64,000 bases of DNA from Spartobacteria bacterium. GTDB lineage: Bacteria > Verrucomicrobiota > Verrucomicrobiia > Chthoniobacterales > UBA10450. The stretch lies in assembly GCA_003169695.1 (NCBI GenBank), contig PNAS01000075.1, forward strand, positions 23,035-87,034, written 5' to 3'. The notes beneath the pieces are model-generated. The model ran no database searches, was not told the origin of the DNA, and worked only from the letters and a program-made list of their open reading frames with translations. Shown here in pieces: positions 16,539 to 25,959 of this stretch (within the stretch, counting starts at the first letter, position 1; every line of letters starts with the position of its first letter). Made by a program: the position numbers and the translations under genes.

Positions 16539-18260
16539 CTATTTCAACACAAATTTTACGAATCCGTCGGTGAAACTTCGCGCTTCGAGCAATTCTGCAT
16601 CGGCATCCAGGTCCCTCGTTTCAAGGACAGCATTGACCCAGCTCGGTCCGTGTCCTCCTACATTCTTGTCAAAGCATTCCAGTTCACCAACCGGCACCAC
16701 AAAAAGACCCTTCGCAGCCAATTGACCAACCAGGCGCCCGTACGCCAAAGTCGCCTCCCCTGGGGGCACATATACCTTTCCCAAAGATTTCGCGAGAGAC
16801 CACGGTGAACTCTGGCGCAATATTTTTCGGATGTTATCCGCCGCTCCACTCGGGAAAACGGTTTCTGTAACCGTGTTAAGCTCGATCGAGATGTCTTTGA
16901 CAACTGCTTCTGTATTAAGCTCGGGTCTCTTGGAATTAATTGCCCCCGTTACAGACGTCCAATCTTTTTCGATCACCGCCCAAATCCCGCCGCAACTCTC
17001 GAAAATCCTTCGAAGTACCGGCTCGTCTCGCAAAACATCAAAATCCACAACTGCAGCGAATGGAACGTCTAACGCAGCGAGGGCGTTGATTACCATCGCA
17101 ATTCGATCTTTTCCGCCGCAATGCGTGAACATCAAATCGCGTTGCGGCTGATCCTCCCTTCCACGTTTTCTGTCAGCTATCGCGGCGTAAAAGCGACAGT
17201 CTGAATCGCTCTCACAGATCACGACGCCCTGATGAAACACCGCATCCAATATATTCGAGTAGTGAAGCAAGGAATCCTTCCACACTTTCTTCACTGCGGA
17301 CTTGTCAAGGACACGAACGGGATTCTTCCCGTTACTTCGCCGAACTCTCACCACGTGAACATTTCCTTTATCGCGATCGAGTAGTCCCTTAAGAAAATCC
17401 CCGCTGTGCGTTGCACAAAACATCTGGGTAGCTGCCGGTAGCTCCGCTGCCAACATCTTGCCGAGGACTCTCGCCTGGGGTGGGTGCAAAAATGCCTCCG
17501 GCTCATCTACAAGCAACACATCTCGGGGATTCAAGAGTGCGTATAATACAACTCCTACAAAGCTCTTTACCCCGTCCCCTTGTAAATCAACCCTATCTAA
17601 TGTCTCAAGCTTTTGCGCATAAGATAATGAAGCGCGATCCTCAGGCTCCTCGAGCTTGGGGCTAGTTCCGCAGTACAGTGGCACATTACTGCCGGCATTC
17701 CGATGTACGATAAGATCTTTGTCGAAGGCCTGACGAAAAAACCCACTAACCCTCTTTTCCTCCTCGTCATCTCTCTGCATTACATGAATCGGATGCTTGG
17801 GATGCTCAACAGTAAGCTGAATGTTGGGCGGTGGGGCGCACGCTCCGAGTCGCGCCTCCGTTGTGAGCAGCGTACATAATACGTTGCGAAGACCACTCAG
17901 CTTGCCGGTCCACCAGGAACTCGCCTGTGATCTATGCAATTGATACCCCATTCCCGAATAAATAGGGTTGGGGTCTTCCGGGTTCCTGACGATCGACTCC
18001 CTTTCGAAATAAGCGACAATGTCCTCGCTTGTTCCGTGTCGCTCTAGTTCAAGTGACGTGATGACAGTGGCAGGCGGAGGGTCGGGAGCATTGGCAACTG
18101 CCTCGTAGATTTCGGCTAGTGCCACACTCTTCCCAGAATTGTTGGGTCCTACGAGCGCGACGATATCTCCAGCTCCAAACGAGAGTCGTGAACCGTCACT
18201 AAACGTAACGCTCGTTATAGTGATTCCCCACTGTCTCTTAGATTCTACTTCAGGCTCCAT
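16539..18260 (-). CDS. OLD-like ATPase with C-terminal TOPRIM nuclease domain
   Basis: A 573-residue protein. The Walker A motif is GPNNSGKS (38-45). An ABC-like signature region reads LQGDGVKSF (227-234). Walker B is LLVDEPEAFLHP (249-260), and a switch His lies in CATHSGDFL (283-290). The C-terminal part has TOPRIM-type motifs: VVICESDSDCRFY (346-358, with the conserved Glu) and AVVDFDVL (the Asp-x-Asp pair). The arrangement is that of the overcoming-lysogenization-defect (OLD) nucleases, several of which defend against phage. It sits 66 bases after the HEPN gene on the same strand. It could also be a stand-alone DNA-repair ATPase. No UvrD-like helicase partner (as in Gabija) is visible nearby. 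Confidence 0.8.
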   Translation of the reverse strand: MEPEVESKRQWGITITSVTFSDGSRLSFGAGDIVALVGPNNSGKSVALAEIYEAVANAPDPPPATVITSLELERHGTSEDIVAYFERESIVRNPEDPNPIYSGMGYQLHRSQASSWWTGKLSGLRNVLCTLLTTEARLGACAPPPNIQLTVEHPKHPIHVMQRDDEEEKRVSGFFRQAFDKDLIVHRNAGSNVPLYCGTSPKLEEPEDRASLSYAQKLETLDRVDLQGDGVKSFVGVVLYALLNPRDVLLVDEPEAFLHPPQARVLGKMLAAELPAATQMFCATHSGDFLKGLLDRDKGNVHVVRVRRSNGKNPVRVLDKSAVKKVWKDSLLHYSNILDAVFHQGVVICESDSDCRFYAAIADRKRGREDQPQRDLMFTHCGGKDRIAMVINALAALDVPFAAVVDFDVLRDEPVLRRIFESCGGIWAVIEKDWTSVTGAINSKRPELNTEAVVKDISIELNTVTETVFPSGAADNIRKILRQSSPWSLAKSLGKVYVPPGEATLAYGRLVGQLAAKGLFVVPVGELECFDKNVGGHGPSWVNAVLETRDLDADAELLEARSFTDGFVKFVLK

Positions 18261-18326
18261 CTCGTCGTCGCTAACGCGCTATACAAAAAAGGAAATGACG
18301 AGGAGGCTGTCTGATCGCATCTCGGC

Positions 18327-18896
18327 TCACGGAGCAATAACTCTGAACCAATCCCGCATGACCTGCCTAATACGATCAAGTTCTTCCTCAGGGATGTCAG
18401 TCATGTGTGCAACCGTATTGCGTAGATGAGTAATCAAACGCCCCTCAGTCAGAAGCGCCTTATCGCGCAGCAAATCCGCGAAGCCCTTGTCCCAACATGA
18501 ATCGATGACGCGCAACAGCTGAGGAAATGTCATCAACGCAGATTTGTCTCGCGAACCGAGTGCCATCCAAGCTTTTATTTCCTCCGTACTCTCAAGCCGT
18601 CCCACCTCGTTTTGGACGTCCATCGGTACCAGGTCCCACCAATTACCTTGGCCTGCAGCTTTTGAGAGAACCTCGACGATGAGTTCTCGCAAGTAGTTCT
18701 CGAAAATAAAAAACAACCGATATGCCATCGCTGCACGCGAAGCCCGCCTTGCGTCCTCCGGAAGTGATCGAGCGATGTCGTATGTGGGTCCAAGTAGGAT
18801 CGGTTCGCTCGGCGCGGTGGATGGCTCCTTCGCAACGGCTCGCTCGGCGCTCTGGCCCAATAGGAGGAAAAGGGCTAAACGATCGTCCTGCATCAT
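18327..18896 (-). CDS. Swt1-like HEPN-domain protein
   Basis: A 189-residue all-helical protein. AAMAYRLFFIFENYLRELIV (56-75) and the C-terminal LRNTVAHM (158-165) form the typical HEPN pair of helices, the latter with the RNxxxH motif (R159, N160, H164). The WWDLVP motif and a linking region rich in Leu and Trp fit the Swt1/ApeA-like HEPN group. HEPN proteins with an intact RNxxxH are usually metal-independent RNases used in toxin or abortive-infection systems. Its ATG overlaps the stop of the DUF5343-like gene (ATGA), so the two are probably translated together. The family assignment is from motif recall, not a search. Confidence 0.7.
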   Translation of the reverse strand: MMQDDRLALFLLLGQSAERAVAKEPSTAPSEPILLGPTYDIARSLPEDARRASRAAMAYRLFFIFENYLRELIVEVLSKAAGQGNWWDLVPMDVQNEVGRLESTEEIKAWMALGSRDKSALMTFPQLLRVIDSCWDKGFADLLRDKALLTEGRLITHLRNTVAHMTDIPEEELDRIRQVMRDWFRVIAP

Positions 18897-19504
18897 CTGA
18901 ATACTTTCCTTACTGCTTCGAATATATTGATGTACGTATCTTCGGTTCCGTTGGCAGGCAGATGTATCTGAATGTTGTAATGAAACTCTGGGCGTAAGCG
19001 GCCACGTTGTTGCTGCTGATCGTCCCCAGTTTCGTCCTTCGTCCCGGAGTCTTCCCCGGTTTCTTCCTCCAGTTTCGGCGCTTCGCCGAACTTGGCCAGC
19101 TTTAGGAGAGCACCCAGCGTAAAAGCGATCCTCTTTGTCATCCCTTCATCCGTTCCAGCCACCTGAGCGATTAATCCTCGTAGTTCTTCCGGCGACAACG
19201 CGTACGCCTTTTCATTAGATGCAAAAAGGGGTGCATACGCCCGGCGAACTCCAGCACCGATCGCGAGCGCAGCGCGTGCCGGGTTTTTCAGTGCGTCGTA
19301 TTCTGCCGTTGGCTTTCCCGACGCGTCTAAAAAGCCGAGCGTTTTGAGAAGCGCTATTAGCGGCCGGTCTCCGGCACTCTTCAAACCGAGAGTGTCGGCT
19401 AGAAATCTTGTCGTAAATGAGTCCGGGCGTTTCGCGCTAGCAATGTTCCTAAACAGTTTTTCCAGATTCTTGTACGACGCCAAGTAGGGCAGTTCTGAGG
19501 GCAT
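18893..19504 (-). CDS. DUF5343-like protein
   Basis: A 203-residue protein. The N-terminal 125 residues fit the DUF5343 pattern: YKNLEKLFRNIASAKRPDSF, FLADTLGLKSAGDRPLIALL, KTLGFLDASGKPT, then AIGAGVRRAYAPLF. The region is helical and winged-helix-like. Acidic and Gln-rich linker residues (about 145-165) precede a beta-like end (FHYNIQIHLPANGTEDTYIN). No catalytic residues are evident. It may be the antitoxin, sensor or DNA-binding partner of the HEPN protein it overlaps (inference from gene order). The ribosome binding site is AAAAGGAA before the ATG at 19504. Confidence 0.65.
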   Translation of the reverse strand: MPSELPYLASYKNLEKLFRNIASAKRPDSFTTRFLADTLGLKSAGDRPLIALLKTLGFLDASGKPTAEYDALKNPARAALAIGAGVRRAYAPLFASNEKAYALSPEELRGLIAQVAGTDEGMTKRIAFTLGALLKLAKFGEAPKLEEETGEDSGTKDETGDDQQQQRGRLRPEFHYNIQIHLPANGTEDTYINIFEAVRKVFR

Positions 19505-19521
19505 AGTGTTTCCTTTTCATA

Positions 19522-19743
19522 TCAGTCATAACCTCCCTCCCGACTATTGACAATGAAATACACCTCGGGGGCGTCCAAGATAGGGGTCAGGCGTGGGTTC
19601 ATCGGGGTCGCATCTAAATATTTTGACATTTCTGCGTCAGCTTCTTTAGCCCTTGTCGGTCGCGGCGCGGGTTCGCGTTTAAAGATTTTGATATTCTCCT
19701 TTACTCGAACGCGGAAATGCCTACCTGCCAGCCGGAGCCGCAA
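19522..19743 (-). CDS. Possible small basic protein upstream of the DUF5343-like gene
   Basis: A 73-residue ORF ending 17 bases before the DUF5343-like start, in the same direction. The first half is strongly basic (RLRLAGRHFRVRVKENIKIF), and the second half ends DAPEVYFIVNSREGGYD. No domain is recognised. It would be the first gene of the HEPN/OLD cassette if real. The evidence is only position, orientation and the absence of a competing ORF. Confidence 0.35.
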   Translation of the reverse strand: MRLRLAGRHFRVRVKENIKIFKREPAPRPTRAKEADAEMSKYLDATPMNPRLTPILDAPEVYFIVNSREGGYD

Positions 19744-19774
19744 TTGTTGAAAAATTTAGACGCGACACCTGCAC

Positions 19775-21781
19775 CTAGCGCTCGCTGCGTTTGATGTCGC
19801 GAAACGTTCTGGTTGTGACCTGTTCCCTTGAGGAAACGATTTCGACTCCGCCGGAGCCGCGCTTCCTAACCGTCCATGTAAGGTTTGCGTTACCTGTCAC
19901 GCGCTTTAATTGTGACGGGTTGCGCACATCAAAAATAATTTCAAAAGTCACACGCCATTCAGAATCGCTGAGTTTCTCAACCACGGGGCCCTTGAAAATC
20001 CTGTTATGCTGCTGGGGCCACTGCTCAAGGTCTCGTTGGAGTTCTTGCGCTAGCTGCTGGCGAGAAAGCATGCCGGCATCGAGATAGTTAGTTGGATCTG
20101 CGTATAATGATGCTTCCTGGGCCGAATCGATACTGCTTACCGTCAACCATTTTTCAAAGAGTTCCCAAATATCTCGACTCAACGCTGCGGATGAGCTGCC
20201 GCCTTCTGGGGGCGAAAGGTAGCTAACGTTAAACCATCCAGAAACGCCACTAATGCTGGTTACTTGCTGCCAGACCACGGGCAGCGGTGGTTCATTGTTG
20301 CGAACACGACCGTCCCCTAGGGATACGCGATCTCGGGACTGCAGCGTTGCCAAGATTCCCGATCTGCTATCTGGCGCAGCTCGAATATTTAACCCTTGCG
20401 TGGCAGGGGCTATGACTATTGCTGTAGGATGGTGATCACCTTCCAGCGGCGCTGCTGCGACTGCAGGGCTCGGAGACACAACCGAGAGTCCTCCAGGTGA
20501 AACGGCAGGTGTCGCAGACAATTCTGCCAGTCTAGCACCGGCTTCTTGAGATTTGGCTGGCTCATTGAGTTTTGCGTAGGTGTCACTCAAGTTGCGCCAA
20601 ATATCGGGATCTCTTGGAGTGAGCCTTGCTGCCTTCTGCAACGCATCGGCGGCGTCTGCAAATCTGCCCTCCTGTTGATACGAATAGCCTAGGATCCCCC
20701 AAGCCGGGCCAAAATCTGGCGATTGTTTGACAGCCTGCGCCGCGGCATCCTTTGCTTCGCCAAAACGGCGAAGCTTAACGTAAGTCAGAGCCAGGTTTGT
20801 CCAGCCGATGCCATTCGTTGGATCGATTTTCAAGGCGTGCTGGTACGCTTGAACTGCGTCATCCAACAGATTTAGCCTATCATAAACTAAGCCGAGTTTG
20901 AAAAGGAATGATTCATTCTCGGCATACTTTGACTGCAGTTTGTTGAGTGTTTTTAGCGCTTTGGCTGGATCATTCTTTGCCAGCGCAGCCTCTGCTTCGA
21001 TAAAGTCTGGATCATTTAGCACGATATGCTTTTGATCCGTGGCAATCGTCCAAAGCGGGGCCGCTTCTGTCGTCGGGGTAAGTTGACTTAACAACTGGGA
21101 GATGTATTCCGCGGGTCTTGCAAAGTTCACGGATTGCCCTTTTGCAACAATAAACGTCGCGACTCCGACAACGTTGCCTTGCGGATCAATCACAGGTGAA
21201 CCGCTCGATCCAGGTGAAATCGCAGCCGTAATTTGCAACCACTCGTCGTCCGGTTTTGCCGTCCGCTGTCCCGAGATAATTCCCTCCGACACGCTGCCTT
21301 CAAGTCCAAAAGGACTACCTACCACGACGACTCGCGTTCCTGCCTCTGGCAATGCACCTGTAGCGATGCGGAGAAACGGAACCTTTTTTGCGTCGACCTT
21401 GGCGATTACTAAATCCTTTTCAATCGCGACCTTGAGGACGCCAAGGATATTGTAAGCGGCACCATTTTCTAACTTTGCCTCGGCGGTGACGGCGCCCTCT
21501 AGAACATGGGCATTCGTGACAAGCGTTCCATCGGCGGCTACAAAAAAACCGGTGCCAACTTTTACCGTTTTTCCGGTCTTATCTTGCACGGCGATCAACG
21601 CAACAGCAGAGCGGGCGTCCGCGGCAATTTTCCCGACGTCGAAGGTTGCTACAATTGGTTGCGGGCTCGCAGATGCATCTGGGGCAACGAGCGGAGTTGC
21701 TGAGGGAGATTGTGCTAAAACCTGGCTTTGGGCGCCTAAAATTGCACTGAGGAGGAGAACCTTGGGAACCTGCGATTTCAT
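19775..21781 (-). CDS. HtrA-like serine protease with TPR, SH3b and C-terminal domains
   Basis: About 668 residues, starting at ATG 21781 so that the signal peptide (MKSQVPKVLLLSAILGAQSQ) is N-terminal. A GTG 21 bases upstream adds only CKKSLS. The trypsin-like domain (about 47-245) has the catalytic triad H92 (VTNAHVLEG), D123 (EKDLVIAKVD) and S193 (SPGSSGSPVI). TPR repeats follow at about 255-425. A bacterial SH3-like segment starts TQGLNIRAAPDSRSGILATL, and a C-terminal NTF2-like region ends the protein. Instead of the PDZ domain of DegP it uses TPRs, which suggests recognition of partner proteins. It is probably a periplasmic protease. Confidence 0.85.
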   Translation of the reverse strand: MKSQVPKVLLLSAILGAQSQVLAQSPSATPLVAPDASASPQPIVATFDVGKIAADARSAVALIAVQDKTGKTVKVGTGFFVAADGTLVTNAHVLEGAVTAEAKLENGAAYNILGVLKVAIEKDLVIAKVDAKKVPFLRIATGALPEAGTRVVVVGSPFGLEGSVSEGIISGQRTAKPDDEWLQITAAISPGSSGSPVIDPQGNVVGVATFIVAKGQSVNFARPAEYISQLLSQLTPTTEAAPLWTIATDQKHIVLNDPDFIEAEAALAKNDPAKALKTLNKLQSKYAENESFLFKLGLVYDRLNLLDDAVQAYQHALKIDPTNGIGWTNLALTYVKLRRFGEAKDAAAQAVKQSPDFGPAWGILGYSYQQEGRFADAADALQKAARLTPRDPDIWRNLSDTYAKLNEPAKSQEAGARLAELSATPAVSPGGLSVVSPSPAVAAAPLEGDHHPTAIVIAPATQGLNIRAAPDSRSGILATLQSRDRVSLGDGRVRNNEPPLPVVWQQVTSISGVSGWFNVSYLSPPEGGSSSAALSRDIWELFEKWLTVSSIDSAQEASLYADPTNYLDAGMLSRQQLAQELQRDLEQWPQQHNRIFKGPVVEKLSDSEWRVTFEIIFDVRNPSQLKRVTGNANLTWTVRKRGSGGVEIVSSREQVTTRTFRDIKRSER

Positions 21782-21930
21782 GGACAGGCTTTTTTTACAC
21801 ACTCCGTGCGGGCGCAGGCAAGGTTAAACGCCACAGCCAAGATCGGCGGGCGGACGGTCTGAAATGACTTCGGAAGAGATAACAATGCAGACTTGTCTGT
21901 CCGCGGGTTTTGGCCATAACTGTGCGGGAC

Positions 21931-22677
21931 ATGAGACTAAGAAGTCTTGCCCTTGCGTTCGCTCTTGGCGTGGCGGCTAACGCACTAGCGCAGGACGAGC
22001 CTCGCCCCCGCCCGACCTGGCAGGATGCGATGGCGAAGGGCATGGCACCCTATCATCAACTGACGGTGGATGATTTCCCGATCAACAATAAGGCGCATCC
22101 TCAGGACAACTTCTACATCAACACCGCGACGGCGCCGCAGTACCATTTCATCCTCAAGCCTTACAACGGTTTCATCTACGCCGCGATCGACGAGTGGATG
22201 GTCTTCTCCGGCCTGGACAAGAATGGAACCTCTCGCAAAAGCCGTTTCAAAGCGATGCAAGCGGCGTTGCCATATGCGCAGGCGATTCTCGACATCAATG
22301 AAATCCATGCGCGGCAAATCGCAGCCTTGAAGCCGGGCGAATTGCCCTCGGCGCGCGGCAACACTGTGGAGGAGGCGCGGACGCAACTGACCGTCAAGCT
22401 CAAGGAATTCCTCGCGGTGAAATACAAGGAAGGTGAGGCCGAGGCGGAAGCATTTATGAAAGCGACAGGTCATAACGCAAACAAGAAAAAGGTGCGGGAG
22501 TTGATGGCTGAGATCAGGAAGCGCCTTGAGGCGACGCCAGCCACGACGGTTCCATTTCCCGACGCACCCGCACCGGGATCGTCACCAGTCTTAACTCCGA
22601 CTCCGATACCTCCTGTATCGCCAGCGGCAACCGGCACTACGGTTTCATCAACGTCGTCCACGGCACCAAAATTGTAG
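21931..22677 (+). CDS. Secreted protein of unknown function
   Basis: A 248-residue protein from the ATG at 21931, with a signal peptide MRLRSLALAFALGVAANALA and a mature start QDEPRPRPT. A TTG further upstream would only add residues before the signal. The mature region is helical (about 30-200), contains a WQDAMAKGMAPYHQLTVDDF stretch, and ends in a Pro/Thr/Ser-rich tail. No known domain is recognised. The stop codon falls inside a hairpin repeat (22673-22698), which may act as terminator. The neighbours are transcribed away on the left and in the same direction on the right. Confidence 0.75.
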   Translation: MRLRSLALAFALGVAANALAQDEPRPRPTWQDAMAKGMAPYHQLTVDDFPINNKAHPQDNFYINTATAPQYHFILKPYNGFIYAAIDEWMVFSGLDKNGTSRKSRFKAMQAALPYAQAILDINEIHARQIAALKPGELPSARGNTVEEARTQLTVKLKEFLAVKYKEGEAEAEAFMKATGHNANKKKVRELMAEIRKRLEATPATTVPFPDAPAPGSSPVLTPTPIPPVSPAATGTTVSSTSSTAPKL

Positions 22678-22698
22678 GGCTGGCGGGGTCGCCCTACA
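22673..22698. repeat. 8-bp-stem hairpin at the gene end (TGTAGGGC family)
   Basis: TGTAGGGC pairs perfectly with GCCCTACA across a 10-base loop. The left arm includes the TAG stop of the preceding gene. It shares the TGTAGGGCG-type outer sequence with the double-hairpin repeats at 28692, 31840 and 32642. It could stop transcription, but there is no T run. Confidence 0.55.
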
Positions 22699-22749
22699 GA
22701 CAAGATTGAACTTTGCTCATACATCGGGTTCGGGTTACTGACCTCTGAC

Positions 22750-23898
22750 ATGCCTGGCCTGTTTGATCCGCTCACGATTCGAGATCTGACGTTTGCCAAT
22801 CGGGTGTTCGTCTCGCCGATGTGCCAGTATTCGAGCGCCGACGGATATGCTAACGACTGGCATTTCGTTCATCTCGGCAGTCGTGCGGTTGGTGGCGCTG
22901 GCCTGGTCATGACCGAGGCAACGGCCGTTCTCCCTGAGGGACGCATCAGTCCGCAGGACCTCGGCATCTGGTCCGACGGGCACATGGAGATGCTGGGTCG
23001 AATCGTCAGTTTCATTCATGAACAAGGGAGCATCGCCGGAATGCAACTGGCCCATGCCGGCCGCAAGGCCAGCACGCGCCGGCCATGGGAGGCTCCGGGC
23101 GCAATTCCCGAAGCCGAAGGAGGCTGGAAGAAGGTCGTGGCCCCAAGCGCATTGCCGTTCACCGACACCTATCCGATGCCGCAGGCCCTCACACGTGATG
23201 GCATTCAAGAGATTGTCGCTGCTTTTGCCGCAGCCGCCCGCCGGGCCTGCCAGGCTGGCTTCCGCGTCATCGAGATCCATGGCGCGCACGGCTACCTGAT
23301 TCACGAGTTTCTGTCGCCTCTCAGCAACAAACGTGAGGACGAGTACGGCGGTTCATTCGAGAATCGAACCCGGCTGTGCCGTGAGGTTGTTGCAGCAGTT
23401 CGATCCTCGTGGCCGAAGGAGTTGCCGTTATTCCTGCGCATTTCGGCGACCGATTGGGTCGAGGGCGGTTGGGATATCGATCAGTCGGTCAAACTCGCCG
23501 GCGAGTTGAAGCAAATGGGAGTCGATCTCATCGATTGTTCTTCCGGTGGCAACGTGCCCCACGCGACAATTCCGGTCGGCCCCGGTTACCAGGTGGCCTT
23601 TGCCGAGCGTATCCGCCGCCAAACCGGAATCATGACGGGCGCGGTCGGAATGATCACTTCACCAGTTCAGGCGGAGCACATCATTCGGACGGAACAGGCG
23701 GATGCAGTGATCATGGCGCGCGAGTTTTTGCGCGATCCGTATTGGGCCTTGCGCGCAGCTCGAGAACTGGAGCAACCGATCGCGTGGCCTGTCCAATATC
23801 TCCGGGCGGGTCCGAAAGGCGCGCAGCCCCGGGTTCCGGTTGATCTGAAGAGCTTCGAATCGTGCTTCGAAGAACAACACGGCGTTCCGGAGCAGTGA
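22750..23898 (+). CDS. namA: NADPH dehydrogenase of the old yellow enzyme family (YqjM/NamA-like)
   Basis: A 382-residue protein covering the full length of the family. The thermophilic-like signature Cys is C25 (FVSPMCQYSSADGYANDWH), and HAGRKAS contributes to the active site. The substrate-binding His pair lies in IEIHGAHGYLIHEFLSPLSN, and the FMN phosphate site in the GAVGMITSPVQAEHII region. The enzyme would bind FMN and reduce activated C=C bonds with NADPH, which is useful in detoxifying electrophiles. It is transcribed alone. The start ATG 22750 has no strong ribosome binding site. A paralogue with another substrate class is possible, but the family is clear. Confidence 0.92.
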   Translation: MPGLFDPLTIRDLTFANRVFVSPMCQYSSADGYANDWHFVHLGSRAVGGAGLVMTEATAVLPEGRISPQDLGIWSDGHMEMLGRIVSFIHEQGSIAGMQLAHAGRKASTRRPWEAPGAIPEAEGGWKKVVAPSALPFTDTYPMPQALTRDGIQEIVAAFAAAARRACQAGFRVIEIHGAHGYLIHEFLSPLSNKREDEYGGSFENRTRLCREVVAAVRSSWPKELPLFLRISATDWVEGGWDIDQSVKLAGELKQMGVDLIDCSSGGNVPHATIPVGPGYQVAFAERIRRQTGIMTGAVGMITSPVQAEHIIRTEQADAVIMAREFLRDPYWALRAARELEQPIAWPVQYLRAGPKGAQPRVPVDLKSFESCFEEQHGVPEQ

Positions 23899-23937
23899 GG
23901 CTCCGCTGATATACCCCCAACCCATTGGCCGGGTGAT

Positions 23938-25959
23938 TCACGGTTTCTTCTCCTCGCAGAGCTTCTGGAAACGGGGGTCGCCACGCAAAGGGTCCCATTT
24001 CGGATCGAGCCTTAGAAGCGCCGGCGTAAGGCAGTTAACATACGGAATCGTCAAAAGATGTTGCAGTCTTGGAATCGCCCGGTTTTTGTCGTCGAACTCG
24101 GCCTCGATGGCCGCCAAATGCTCCTCGTAGGAAGGCCCTTCCACTGCATCCTTCCCACTTGGCAGCAGCATGGTCGCACGCTCAGCTTCTTTTATCGCTG
24201 CATCCTTTTCGCCGAGCGCAGCATGAATTTCCGAAAGCCCTAAAGCAAAAAACGGGCTATCCGGGGCCTTCTGGCCGACCGTCTCCAGCGGACTAAGCAT
24301 TTGTTGAGCAATGGCTCGCGCGCCGGAAACATCGCCGGCATATTTCTGGGCGATGACCAGAAACAATGGCTCAAAAAGCCTTTCGAACTCGGACAGATCG
24401 CGAGATTCAGTGAGTCGGCTATGAATCAATCGAATGGCTTCATCGAAGTGCCGCTCTAGAAACAATTGGTTCACTTTCGGTAGGAAGGCAGTAAGCGACG
24501 GAGTCTGTGCGTTCACGCTAGCCAGCAATTTTCCGGCTTGTTCCAGATTGCCCTCGGCTTGGTAAATTGCTGCTTCGGACGCGAGGGTGTCGGGGTCATT
24601 CGGAACAAGGTCCAATACCCTATCGTACGTTTTTAGCGCAGCCGGGAATTGCCGAAGCATCGCGTAAGTCTCCGCGGCCTTCGCCAGCCATTGAGTGTTG
24701 CGCGGATCGAGCGCAAGAGTTTGCTCCCAGTAGGCAACGCTTTGATCCCACTGCCCTTGGCGTCGTGCGATCAGGGCGAGAGCGCCAGGGACATCGCTGC
24801 TGCCTGGCAAAAGCTCCCGGACGCGGCCGAACGTCGCTTTGGCAAGCTCGTAATCTCGCTGCACCCAATATTGATAATAAGCCTGCGCAAGAAGGGTTTC
24901 GGGCGAGTTCGGTTGGAGTTTTTGCGCGGTGCTTAAGGCCCGCTCGGTCGCGTCACGGCGTGCGGCGGTCGTATCCATACCGCTGAAATACAACTGAGCG
25001 TTCGCGCGAGAGAGTCTGGCCCAAGCCACCGCAAACGCTGGGTCGAGTTGGACCGACTGCTCGTAAAAGTCGACAACCTTCTGTGAATCGGTTGGAGAGG
25101 ACGCGCGCGTTTCAAGAGCCAACCCCCGGAGGTACGCGTCGTAAGCCTCTGAATTGTTTGTCGGCTTAATCGCCAGGGCTTGTTGCTCGCCGCCAGTAAG
25201 CTTCGCTTGCAACGACTCGGCGATTGCTTTGGCGACTTCGCTCTCGACACCGAAGATGTCGACGAGTTTGCGGTCGTAGGTATCGGCCCACAGATGCGAA
25301 TCGCTGGCCGCCTGGATGAGTTGGACGTTAATCCGTACCTGATCGGCGGCCTTCTGGACGCTGCCCTCCAGGATGTTCGCGACGCCAAGCTGCTTCGCGA
25401 TCTCGGAGAGATTGCCTGGCTTGCTCTGATATTGCTGGGTTGAGGTGCGCGAGATCACCTTCAAATCGGCAATCTTCGCCAACCTCGTGATAATCTCGTC
25501 CTGAATACCTGACGCGAAATACGCGTTGTCCGGATCGCGGCTCAGGTTGTCGAACGGCAGCACGGCAATCGATTTTGCGGAAACCTCAGCCGACACGCTT
25601 TGCTTCGTGGACGCGGTGAAGCGGCCAAGGAAGAACAGGCCGGTCGACAGCGCTCCCGCGATCAAAACCACGTAAATCCAGGCGTGACTTCGTGATCGTG
25701 GCGCGGGAGCCCCATCAGCAACTTCAGTTCGCTTCAGGCCTTCCGGTGTCAGCTCAAACGCCCACGCGATTACGAGCGCGATTGCAAAACCGATGATGAT
25801 CAGCAACACGACGAGCCGCACCACCCAATTCGGAATTTCAAAGAATGGGAAAACCTGCGTTGCAACTTGAATCAACAGCCACGCGACGACCGCGTAGGCG
25901 ACGGCGACTTTGTAAACGTTGCGCCGCTTCAGCTCGGTGAAGAATTTTTCCAGATTCAT
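23938..25959 (-). CDS. Membrane-anchored TolB-like/TPR protein (paralogue C)
   Basis: A 673-residue protein. MNLEKFFTELKRRNVYKVAV leads into two helices (AWLLIQVATQVFPFFEIPNW and the next) and FELTPEGLKRTEV. A third helix is at about 93-112. The TolB-like domain starts KSIAVLPFDNLSRDPDNAYF. TPRs run from about 275 to 640, and the end reads GDPRFQKLCEEKKP. It convergently faces the namA gene. Of the three complete copies in this window it is the longest. The family probably serves assembly or signalling; no catalytic site is present. Confidence 0.85.
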   Translation of the reverse strand: MNLEKFFTELKRRNVYKVAVAYAVVAWLLIQVATQVFPFFEIPNWVVRLVVLLIIIGFAIALVIAWAFELTPEGLKRTEVADGAPAPRSRSHAWIYVVLIAGALSTGLFFLGRFTASTKQSVSAEVSAKSIAVLPFDNLSRDPDNAYFASGIQDEIITRLAKIADLKVISRTSTQQYQSKPGNLSEIAKQLGVANILEGSVQKAADQVRINVQLIQAASDSHLWADTYDRKLVDIFGVESEVAKAIAESLQAKLTGGEQQALAIKPTNNSEAYDAYLRGLALETRASSPTDSQKVVDFYEQSVQLDPAFAVAWARLSRANAQLYFSGMDTTAARRDATERALSTAQKLQPNSPETLLAQAYYQYWVQRDYELAKATFGRVRELLPGSSDVPGALALIARRQGQWDQSVAYWEQTLALDPRNTQWLAKAAETYAMLRQFPAALKTYDRVLDLVPNDPDTLASEAAIYQAEGNLEQAGKLLASVNAQTPSLTAFLPKVNQLFLERHFDEAIRLIHSRLTESRDLSEFERLFEPLFLVIAQKYAGDVSGARAIAQQMLSPLETVGQKAPDSPFFALGLSEIHAALGEKDAAIKEAERATMLLPSGKDAVEGPSYEEHLAAIEAEFDDKNRAIPRLQHLLTIPYVNCLTPALLRLDPKWDPLRGDPRFQKLCEEKKP

